Source: an uncultured Bacteroidales bacterium (GTDB lineage Bacteria > Bacteroidota > Bacteroidia > Bacteroidales > Paludibacteraceae). Taken from it: a stretch of 11,871 bases of DNA. Numbering within the stretch: position 1 is the first letter of the stretch; each line of letters opens with the position of its first letter. Shown in pieces: positions 1 through 5,335 of the stretch. The stretch is from assembly GCA_937915765.1 (NCBI GenBank), contig CALGHE010000035.1:1-11871 (forward strand). The letters run 5' to 3'. Under the pieces are notes generated by a model. The model saw only the letters and a program-made list of their open reading frames with translations, was not told the DNA's origin and made no database searches. The position numbers were made by a program, and so were the translations under genes.

Positions 1-475
1 ATTCAGTCCTAATTTTTTTTATTGCTTAAAAAGTTTTATCGGACACTAATAAATATATATAAATATGTATAGGGTACTATTTGGCTCCATCACGACTTTT
101 TTAGATTTATAGCTCAGGTTTTATCAATCTGAGGAATACGTTCTTAAAAAGGTAAATAACCCAAAAGGTGTCGGAAACAACAGTAAAAGTTCGGTCACAT
201 CCATAAAACGGGAATAGGCAAAAAGCATAAAAACATCGATTTAAGTGCGAATTTTGCGAGAAGGTAGCAAATATCGAACTTAAAACATGGTTAGAACTCG
301 TTTGGAACATTTTCTCCTCGGTCAACAATAGAAAATAAAAGCATGGATTATAAAAGTGTCAACATTGGCAGAAATTTAATGTAGAGTGATATTCTTGTCA
401 ATACGAGTAATATGAGTAATACGCTCTTAAATTTGCTTAAAACGCAAATAAAGAAATAGAAAACCATAAAAACAT
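1..475. other. Gene-free AT-rich region upstream of the Rex-like pair
   Basis: No convincing gene is seen here. A 73-codon reverse-strand reading frame (107-328) has no clear TAnnTTTG promoter and no recognisable domain, so I do not call it. The stretch holds AT-rich runs near 40-70 and a short tandem repeat at 401-423. The end of a gene to the left of the window cannot be identified. Confidence 0.5.
401..423. repeat. 9-bp tandem repeat, about 2.5 copies
   Basis: ATACGAGTA is followed directly by ATATGAGTA and then ATACG. The unit is 9 bp with one mismatch between the full copies. It lies about 75 bases upstream of the promoter at 475-506, so it could be a regulator site or simply a slippage product. 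No function is assigned. Confidence 0.45.
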
Positions 476-506
476 GTGATTATTTCAGAGGAAATATGTA
501 CCTTTG
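475..506 (+). promoter_or_regulatory. Bacteroidetes-type promoter of the Rex-like pair
   Basis: TACCTTTG at 499-506 matches the Bacteroidetes -7 consensus TAnnTTTG. TGTG at 475-478 is a partial match to the -33 element TTTG, with a 20-base spacer. Transcription would start near 513-516, giving an untranslated leader of about 15 bases before the ATG at 530. This placement decides the gene start, because the in-frame ATG at 476 lies upstream of the promoter. Confidence 0.7.
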
Positions 507-529
507 CAGAAAATAAATCGTATAGAAAT

Positions 530-1411
530 ATGTCAAAAAGAAAAATTGGGTTTTACTACTTGTTTTTAAAACGAGACGATGTGGAAATGCCTATTGAGGT
601 AAACCTTTTGAATGTTTTAGCTTTTTTAGGATTAAAATCCCGTGTCGAGCGCAAACAAGATATTTCAAATGATCGATTTGCGTTCCTAGATAGTTATTCA
701 CACAACACAACTCAAGAAAACGATTTACTTGAATTGCTTTTCAAAAGTGCGAAACATAGCTATCGTGCTCCATTGTTAGACAAAAACACAGTTGAGGAAC
801 GTGAGAATCCGAAAACAATGGACGAAGGAGAACAAATGAAGACTCATGCTTTAGTAAAATTAAAAGAAGGTGATGCAATATTGTTTTTGGAAACAGGGAA
901 TGGTATGCTCACTTGTGCCAACATTGTGGATTACCTTAATAAGGCTATTCCTTTTTACAATGCTCAATTTAATAATGAAGATGACAAAATCATAGGTCAT
1001 TTTACATTTGACATGATTCCTCGTGATGATTTTCGAGAAGTCCTGCAAGGAATGACAAGGGTCGTTTGTGCGGAAATATTTGTTGATAAAGTTTTATTAG
1101 GATCTGCTGCTCTGGATTTTTCTGAACCGTCAGAAGAAATAAAAGAAGAGGTGATTGTAAAAGTACAAGCTGGCCGAAAGAAAACCATAAAAGAACATGT
1201 TTATGATTTTTTGGACAAGTATAACGGTACCGATTCCCACATTAAGCGCATTCGTGTGCGAGGAAAACTGTCAAACGAGAATGAAGGGATTATAGACACT
1301 GGCCGGATTATAAAAAAGGAATATGTTGATGCTCAACAAAATGAAGACACGGGAGAATTCGACTCCATTTATATGTTTGCACAGTTATCCTTGCTATCAC
1401 AAGATTTTTGA
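530..1411 (+). CDS. RexA-like soluble protein, candidate abortive-infection sensor
   Basis: This is a 293-aa protein with no signal peptide or membrane segment, so probably cytoplasmic. The start at 530 is chosen because the -7 element at 499-506 lies downstream of the alternative ATG at 476. I see no classic enzyme motif. The mid part has a beta-rich stretch (EGDAILFLE, about 113-121). Then come IPRDDFREVL (163-172) and hydrophobic VCAEIFVDKVLLG (179-191). A charged segment follows (about 200-232), and then RIRVRGKLSNENEG (240-253). The order of these elements, the length (lambda RexA is 279 aa) and the downstream four-helix membrane gene resemble lambda RexA/RexB as I recall those sequences. 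The similarity is weak and from memory. The stop lies 2 bases before the next ATG, indicating translational coupling. Alternatively it is an uncharacterised protein of a different two-gene defence or stress system. Confidence 0.72.
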   Translation: MSKRKIGFYYLFLKRDDVEMPIEVNLLNVLAFLGLKSRVERKQDISNDRFAFLDSYSHNTTQENDLLELLFKSAKHSYRAPLLDKNTVEERENPKTMDEGEQMKTHALVKLKEGDAILFLETGNGMLTCANIVDYLNKAIPFYNAQFNNEDDKIIGHFTFDMIPRDDFREVLQGMTRVVCAEIFVDKVLLGSAALDFSEPSEEIKEEVIVKVQAGRKKTIKEHVYDFLDKYNGTDSHIKRIRVRGKLSNENEGIIDTGRIIKKEYVDAQQNEDTGEFDSIYMFAQLSLLSQDF

Positions 1412-1413
1412 TT

Positions 1414-1920
1414 ATGTATTTGGAATATCTTTATGTAATATTGGATTACCATTCTACTCTTAATAGAAAGGAGAGGATGTTTGAACATTGGCTACCATTT
1501 ATCATTGGCATCCTTAGTCTGTCAATCTCGCTATACAATAACGATAATTCCCAATATACTTTCATTAAAAATGTACTTCCTTTCATCGCAACTCTCTTGG
1601 GATTCGCATTAGCTGCTTTAGCTTTGCTTATATCCAACAATAACATTGAAAATAAAACTAAGGATTTCATGACAAAACGAAAAATTCGAGGAAAGAATAT
1701 TTCAATGTTCCGATTAATAGTTGTTTCTTATTCGTACTTGATTATATTGAGTACCCTGCTATGTATTTTGTTTTACATTGCATCCTTATTTCCTTATATT
1801 TTTATAGGTTTATGGTGTGTTATCCCTAATACAATTTTTATAATTGGCATCTTTAATATATTGTTTGCTACGATACGAACAATATCTATGCTTTATTTCA
1901 TTTTAACTCGTTCAAAATAG
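1414..1920 (+). CDS. RexB-like four-helix membrane protein
   Basis: This is a 168-aa inner-membrane protein if started at ATG 1414, two bases after the upstream stop. An in-frame ATG at 1477, preceded by AGGAG at 1469-1473, would give 147 aa, very close to lambda RexB (144 aa). Using the 147-aa numbering, hydrophobic segments lie at about 5-20, 32-53, 79-103 and 107-136. A short basic loop (about 58-74, rich in Lys/Arg) separates the second and third. The second helix (IATLLGFALAALALLIS) resembles the Ala/Leu-rich second helix of RexB. In lambda, RexB is thought to act as a membrane channel triggered by RexA; the same role here is an inference. Tight coupling with the soluble upstream protein supports a sensor/effector pair. 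Other small four-helix effectors cannot be excluded. Confidence 0.72.
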   Translation: MYLEYLYVILDYHSTLNRKERMFEHWLPFIIGILSLSISLYNNDNSQYTFIKNVLPFIATLLGFALAALALLISNNNIENKTKDFMTKRKIRGKNISMFRLIVVSYSYLIILSTLLCILFYIASLFPYIFIGLWCVIPNTIFIIGIFNILFATIRTISMLYFILTRSK

Positions 1921-1935
1921 TAGAAAAGAAAACAA

Positions 1936-2145
1936 ATGGTCAAAGACATAAACAGGCTAAAGGTGGTTTTAGCAGAACAAAAGAGAACCAATAAATGGTT
2001 AGCCGAGGAGCTGGGGAAAGACCCTGCATCAGTGAGCAAATGGTGTACCAATGCATCACAGCCCAGTTTGGAGACTTTGGTGGAAATAGCCAGAAGCCTC
2101 AATGTGGATGTGAAAGATTTGCTTTGGTCAACTAAAGAACGGTAA
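1936..2145 (+). CDS. Small XRE-family helix-turn-helix DNA-binding protein
   Basis: The 69-aa protein is essentially one Cro/C1-type helix-turn-helix domain. Helix 2 is about residues 18-27 (TNKWLAEELG) and the recognition helix about 29-39 (DPASVSKWCTN). The typical QPSLETLVEIARSLNVDVKDLL pattern follows at 42-63. There is no sensor, peptidase or dimerisation extension. It starts 15 bases after the membrane gene and ends 16 bases before the AlbA_2 pseudogene. In Bacteroidales, similar short regulators commonly sit beside AlbA_2-type genes in restriction/defence loci, so it probably belongs to the now-broken downstream locus. The spacing also allows co-transcription with the Rex-like pair, recalling lambda cI-rexA-rexB. 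Confidence 0.88.
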   Translation: MVKDINRLKVVLAEQKRTNKWLAEELGKDPASVSKWCTNASQPSLETLVEIARSLNVDVKDLLWSTKER

Positions 2146-2161
2146 ATAAACAACTGGAAAT

Positions 2162-2856
2162 ATGAGACTACCAATCAACATAGAAGAACTTCTGAGCGGA
2201 CGAGCAGTAGAAGGTGACCGTATAGAATACAAGACAGGCTGGAACCCTGATGCTATATACCGTACTTTCTGAGCTTTCGCCAATGACTTTGAGAAACTGG
2301 TGGTGGTTATATCGTGGTGGAAGTACAAGAAGAGAACGGCCATGCCATAAGACCAGTTATTGGTATAGACCCTAACCAGATATAGCCTATTGAGAAGAAT
2401 ATGGTTGGATACAATAACCTGATGCGCCCATACTATCAGCCACGATTGTATATCGAGGAAGCAGACGGAAAAACGATTCTCGTCATCAAGGTTTCTCCTG
2501 GTGAACGCAGACCATACAAGGTGCCTGACCAAATAACGGCGAAGCAGAAGACGTATAACTACTACATCCGCTACAATAGTAGCAGTATCGTTCCGAAAGA
2601 CGAATACGAGCGCGAACTGATAAACCTTGCCAATCGGATGCCCTTTGATGGCCGTGGAAACGATGACATCAAGTTGACTGACATTTCGCCGTTGCTCCTA
2701 CATGACTATCTGGTAAAGGTCAAGAGTAGTCTGGCTGACATCTCATTGACCGACCACATGGAAGATGTGCTGGAACAGATGGACTTATTAGAGGCTGTAC
2801 CAGAAGGATGGTGCATCAAGTTCCGACAAAGCTTTTTATCCGCAGAAGCTGCTTGA
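2162..2856 (+). pseudogene. Decayed AlbA_2 (Schlafen-type) putative DNA-binding protein
   Basis: From ATG 2162 the frame reads MRLPINIEELLSGRAVEGDR and then IEYKTGWNPDAIYRTF, the usual N-terminus of AlbA_2-domain (COG2865-like) proteins. It then meets TGA at 2270-2272, where the family normally has a Cys codon. Coding sense continues (AFANDFE), then a one-base deletion near 2294-2296 shifts the frame. In the new frame TGGGYIVVEV is legible, a second stop TAG lies at 2383-2385, and an open stretch runs from 2401 (MVGYNNLMRPYYQPRLYIEE...). The family-like sequence ends at about 2815, just where the normal protein would continue into its central and C-terminal parts. The gene therefore carries two nonsense changes, one frameshift and a 3' deletion. 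Intact relatives are putative nucleic-acid-binding ATPase-linked regulators near restriction-modification genes. Confidence 0.85.
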
Positions 2857-2923
2857 GATTCCGAAAGAAAATCTCAATCTGCCACCTCTGCCTGTAGAGT
2901 TCCGCTATTGTGGAGGCCGCTAG
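2825..2923 (+). pseudogene. C-terminal fragment of an unidentified protein fused at a deletion junction
   Basis: In a different frame from the AlbA_2 remnant, 2825-2923 reads DKAFYPQKLLEIPKENLNLP and ends PLPVEFRYCGGR before TAG at 2921-2923. The Pro/Leu/Glu-rich text looks like real protein sequence, but it has no start of its own. I read it as the 3' end of another gene joined to the AlbA_2 remnant by a deletion near 2815-2825. I do not recognise the parent family. Confidence 0.45.
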
Positions 2924-2988
2924 CGCAAAATTATGTCACGGACGGAGTCTCAGCGAGAGAATCGAATAATTTCGCAGGCATTTTCTTT

Positions 2989-3001
2989 CGGCAATTTGCC
3001 G
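2989..3001. repeat. 13-bp palindrome CGGCAATTTGCCG
   Basis: This is a perfect CGGCAA/TTGCCG inverted repeat around a single central T, 20 bases upstream of the -7-like motif at 3022. Its position suits an operator, but no regulator is identified. It is also adjacent to one arm of a longer-range 12-bp inverted repeat (2861-2872 and 2980-2991). Confidence 0.4.
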
Positions 3002-3021
3002 ATTGCTTGAGCGAAAAGTGT

Positions 3022-3030
3022 TACATTTGC
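3022..3030 (+). promoter_or_regulatory. Candidate Bacteroidetes -7 promoter element
   Basis: TACATTTGC matches TAnnTTTG exactly. The nearest upstream TTTG (2995-2998) is 23 bases away, longer than the usual 19-21, so the -33 element is doubtful. A transcript from here would pass through a short T-rich tract (3091-3110) and the left arm of the 17-bp inverted repeat before reaching the gene at 3145. Confidence 0.5.
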
Positions 3031-3047
3031 CATAAGGAGGTTGATTG

Positions 3048-3083
3048 ATGGGGATCATTGCTAAAATAGCACTTTTAGTTTAG
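3048..3083 (+). CDS. Possible 11-codon hydrophobic peptide
   Basis: ATG at 3048 opens an 11-codon frame (MGIIAKIALLV). An ideal AGGAGG at 3035-3040 sits 7 bases upstream, and a promoter-like TACATTTGC lies about 20 bases before that. Strong Shine-Dalgarno sites are uncommon in this phylum, which is the only reason to note it. It could be a leader peptide, the truncated start of a lost membrane gene, or chance. A weak hairpin (3059-3065 with 3079-3085) overlaps its end and is followed by T-rich DNA. Confidence 0.2.
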   Translation: MGIIAKIALLV

Positions 3084-3117
3084 CACTCAACTTCCTTTTT
3101 TATTTTTTCTTATAAAT

Positions 3118-3134
3118 TATTTAGGACAATATTG
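3118..3134 (+). repeat. Left arm of a 17-bp perfect inverted repeat around the 215-aa gene
   Basis: TATTTAGGACAATATTG here is the exact reverse complement of 3795-3811. It ends 10 bases before the start codon at 3145. The two arms enclose a 694-bp unit. No matching target-site duplication is visible outside the arms (left flank ends in AAAT, right flank begins TTTTT). Confidence 0.85.
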
Positions 3135-3144
3135 CAACAGATCA

Positions 3145-3792
3145 ATGAAAGAAGAAACAATACTAAAAAACGAATGGGTGAAACGTTTTGATTTAACGGC
3201 AGTCACTCAATCAAAATACTATAAAATTGTAGGTTGTTTTGCTATAGGTTTTGAACTTATGAAGATTCATGGTAAAATAAAACCATATTTTGTTATATAT
3301 CCTCTATGGCTAGAGGATGTAAAGGAGTGTTTTGGTTTTTCTTTTCTTTATCATTGTATTGAGGACACGAAGGGCCTTAATTATTCTCTTTCGATCTCCA
3401 AAATGCTGGAAAAGAAAGAAGAGATTTTCCAGAATGCTGAAATCTATTTGAATTTCGACATGAAGAAAAATATCCATAAGAACGATCTTCTTAGATTTTT
3501 AGATTTATATTTGGAAAGATATGATATCCCATATGATCAAAGGATTGTAATAGAAATGAAGACACGTATGGCAACGTTTCTAAATGATGAATCGTTGTTT
3601 GAACAAACGGTTGCGAATATGGAGTCTATTTATGCTGATAAAAGAATTTTCATGGAGAAACATTTTGCTAAATCTGATGATTGGAAGAACTTTTTAGTAT
3701 CTATTTTCTCTAACCGCCAAGCAATGTTAGACAAGATCGAGGAGAATATAGCCAATGGAAAAATCAAGGCGCAAGTTGAATTGTTACCTTGA
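3145..3792 (+). CDS. Hypothetical 215-aa protein flanked by inverted repeats
   Basis: I do not recognise the family. The protein has no signal peptide and no clear membrane segment. The N-terminal half is aromatic and beta-rich (IKPYFVIYPLWLEDV about 46-60, FGFSFLYHC about 63-71). The C-terminal half is helical and charged (LLRFLDLYLERYDI about 115-128, FMEKHFAKSDDWKNFL about 172-187). It carries many Lys, Glu and Phe residues and is AT-rich. The gene stands alone. It has only 10 bases between the left repeat arm and the ATG, and the right arm begins 2 bases after the stop. Its promoter must therefore lie outside the repeat-bounded unit. Its size and orphan state would fit an acquired accessory gene (for example an immunity or defence protein), but nothing in the sequence proves it. 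Confidence 0.7.
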   Translation: MKEETILKNEWVKRFDLTAVTQSKYYKIVGCFAIGFELMKIHGKIKPYFVIYPLWLEDVKECFGFSFLYHCIEDTKGLNYSLSISKMLEKKEEIFQNAEIYLNFDMKKNIHKNDLLRFLDLYLERYDIPYDQRIVIEMKTRMATFLNDESLFEQTVANMESIYADKRIFMEKHFAKSDDWKNFLVSIFSNRQAMLDKIEENIANGKIKAQVELLP

Positions 3793-3794
3793 AT

Positions 3795-3811
3795 CAATAT
3801 TGTCCTAAATA
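3795..3811 (-). repeat. Right arm of the 17-bp inverted repeat
   Basis: CAATATTGTCCTAAATA is the exact reverse complement of 3118-3134 and begins 2 bases after the stop of the 215-aa gene. The match stops abruptly on both sides, so the repeat is 17 bp with no imperfect extension. Confidence 0.85.
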
Positions 3812-3988
3812 TTTTTAAAGCATGAAGTATCGCACAGAGTTTTAATACTTTGTGAAAAACGTTGCCAGAATCCCCCCTATGTAATTATGGACGTGTCCGG
3901 AGGAGGTGTGAATGGTTCGTTCAGCCACTTTTCGAGGTCTATTTTTTCTTAACGTATTGGAATTGATATAAACTTTTTTATTTTGAAT
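3812..3988. other. Unexplained intergenic stretch before the secreted Cys-rich protein
   Basis: This stretch includes a run of six C (about 3872-3877) and a purine-rich GGAGGAGG (about 3899-3906), followed by ATG at 3912 that opens only a 19-codon frame to TAA at 3969. The G/C content in 3860-3935 is higher than in the flanks, which may mark a remnant of a former gene. No good TAnnTTTG element is seen for the gene at 3989; TATTTTG just before the start is one base short. Confidence 0.35.
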
Positions 3989-4891
3989 ATGAAAAATATA
4001 ATTACATTATTGCTATTTTTAGGATTGACTGTAAACGTTTCCGCACAGTCGATGAAAGAGTCGCTGTTCAACATGGTGTCAAGATGTTATCAAGCATGGA
4101 AATCAGAGGGAGAAGGGACAAATATTGTTAAAAATGGAGAAGAAAATGAATACGGAAGCATTGAATATGACATACCCAACGGCTATGTGAGGACTTCGGG
4201 TGGTTGGCCCACCTGCGGTTGTGGGTGTGAAGCGAAGGCTGCGGCATTCAAAGATGCTAAAGGCAAATACACCTATGTCAAATATGAAGAATGGGATTGT
4301 GTTGATTACGGAGTCTCTGTTGCGAGCAGAAAGTTGGAGGAAATCTTACCCGAAGGGTTTGGCATCGAGACCTTTGTAGGTTACCCTGTCGAAAGTCCGG
4401 ACAAATACTCTTTTCAAGCCAAGTTCATAGTCCCAATGGTAGGGACGGAGATGGATGTGAATCTCAGTGTGCTTCCATTCGGATCTGTTCCAAATAATAT
4501 CAACGGACTAACATTTGAGACAACCGCCCAAATTAATAGTACACCAGCATTGGATTGCGTCCTATCAATAAGTTATGATAAAAAAATTGACAACAACACG
4601 TACCTTCTGTTGGCGGAAGGAAAATACGACAAAATTCCGGCTGACCAAAAAGAAATCATCGACAAAGAACTTTCAGAATACAAAATCTCAAAACATGAAC
4701 TTTGCATGTGCATGATGGACCTGAAGGAGATGTATGACATATACGAGTCGATGGAATGTCACAGTGTCAGATTGAAATGGAACAGGCAAACTGCACGATT
4801 TGAAATAAAATCAAGAGGAGGTAAAGCCCCTTCTTGTACATTCGAAAATTTTATAAAAGAAGTTGCGAAGTTTGCCGATCTAAGATGTTGA
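3989..4891 (+). CDS. Secreted Cys-rich protein of unknown function
   Basis: This is a 300-aa protein. ATG 3989 is preferred over the in-frame TTG at 3983 because it directly opens a standard signal peptide (MKNIITLLLFLGLTVNVSAQ, cleavage near residue 20, no lipobox Cys). The mature protein has eleven cysteines (about 33, 76, 78, 80, 104, 190, 239, 241, 257, 283, 300). They include a tight CGCGC cluster at 76-80 after GGWPT and a CMC pair at 239-241, suggesting disulfides or metal binding in the periplasm or outside. There is no sorting domain and no enzymatic motif I recognise. It stands alone, with a strong terminator about 45 bases downstream. I do not know the family. Confidence 0.8.
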   Translation: MKNIITLLLFLGLTVNVSAQSMKESLFNMVSRCYQAWKSEGEGTNIVKNGEENEYGSIEYDIPNGYVRTSGGWPTCGCGCEAKAAAFKDAKGKYTYVKYEEWDCVDYGVSVASRKLEEILPEGFGIETFVGYPVESPDKYSFQAKFIVPMVGTEMDVNLSVLPFGSVPNNINGLTFETTAQINSTPALDCVLSISYDKKIDNNTYLLLAEGKYDKIPADQKEIIDKELSEYKISKHELCMCMMDLKEMYDIYESMECHSVRLKWNRQTARFEIKSRGGKAPSCTFENFIKEVAKFADLRC

Positions 4892-4936
4892 TTAGGGAGT
4901 AACTTGTCGTAAAGGATGTGTTTTTAACTTTGCTTA

Positions 4937-4973
4937 AAATTTAAGGTGAGTTTATTGAACTCACCTTAAATTT
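4937..4973 (+). terminator. Strong hairpin terminator, possibly bidirectional
   Basis: The stem is a perfect 16-bp inverted repeat (AAATTTAAGGTGAGTT paired with its complement) around a 5-base loop TATTG. The A-rich 5' side and TTT at the 3' end allow termination in both directions. It follows the secreted-protein gene by 45 bases and is its likely transcription end. Confidence 0.85.
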
Positions 4974-5159
4974 GTTTGTGAAACATGGTACACCAAAGTT
5001 TATTGACGCAGCTTCCCTTACAGTTCCTCTTCTTATCACTCTTTTTCCGCGACTTTGTCTCTGTTTCCCGTTGCAACGCTTGAGTGCCTTTCTGGCCGAT
5101 TGCATTAAATTCCAAATGAAAGAGCTTTGTTTGCAGTCTGTTTTTTTACTCCGCATCAT
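4941..5159 (-). CDS. Doubtful small basic reverse-strand protein
   Basis: A 72-codon reverse frame starts with two consecutive ATGs (5157-5159 and 5154-5156). It encodes a Lys/Arg-rich protein (SARKALKRCNGKQRQSRGKR about 21-40, then VIRRG). The segment is visibly richer in G/C than the AT-rich DNA on either side, which hints at coding. Against it, no TAnnTTTG promoter is seen on the reverse strand, the last ten codons fall inside the terminator stem, and the forward strand is also open for 67 codons. It could be a small nucleic-acid-binding protein or a remnant. Confidence 0.3.
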   Translation of the reverse strand: MMRSKKTDCKQSSFIWNLMQSARKALKRCNGKQRQSRGKRVIRRGTVREAASINFGVPCFTNKFKVSSINSP

Positions 5160-5165
5160 TTTGTA

Positions 5166-5181
5166 TTTTTTTTAAAAAAAA
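5166..5181. repeat. T8A8 tract
   Basis: Eight T followed by eight A form a perfect palindrome in very AT-rich DNA (5161-5225), about 50 bases upstream of the tandem 21-bp repeats. Such tracts are rigid or bent and often mark promoter regions. Specific function is unknown. Confidence 0.4.
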
Positions 5182-5228
5182 TCTTATTAAAATATTGTTA
5201 ATCAGTATTTTAAGTTTTTATAAAAGCG

Positions 5229-5270
5229 TCTGAATTAATTTTCCATACATCTGAATTGATATTCCATACA
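5229..5270 (+). promoter_or_regulatory. Two tandem 21-bp repeats, candidate activator site
   Basis: Copies at 5229-5249 and 5250-5270 agree at 19 of 21 positions, sharing TCTGAATT at the start and TTCCATACA at the end. A 21-bp period places both on the same face of the helix. Tandem direct half-sites of this kind suit AraC-type DNA-binding domains, including those of the hybrid two-component regulators that control polysaccharide-use genes in Bacteroidetes. The site lies 65 bases upstream of the rhamnogalacturonan lyase start. The regulator itself is not in this window. Confidence 0.65.
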
Positions 5271-5311
5271 CATAGTTTGCGAACTTCTTAACTTAGCCGT
5301 CGGAATTTAAT

Positions 5312-5319
5312 TATGTTTA
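5312..5319 (+). promoter_or_regulatory. Weak -7-like element of the lyase gene
   Basis: TATGTTTA matches TAnnTTTG at all but the last base. No TTTG lies 19-21 bases upstream. A poor core promoter with tandem repeats upstream would fit activator-dependent expression. This is a tentative assignment. Confidence 0.3.
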
Positions 5320-5335
5320 ACTAATTCTAATAGAC

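Noticed and set aside
107..328. 73-codon reverse-strand frame
   Set aside because: It has no TAnnTTTG promoter, no domain, and an AT-rich composition expected to leave chance open frames.
2128..2532. 134-codon reverse-strand frame over the AlbA_2 remnant
   Set aside because: The forward strand reads as clear AlbA_2 protein text through this segment, so the reverse frame is only left open by chance.
3812..3988. Small ORF from ATG 3912 after GGAGGAGG
   Set aside because: It has only 19 codons and no similarity I recognise. The purine run may be coincidental, so it is described only as part of the intergenic stretch.
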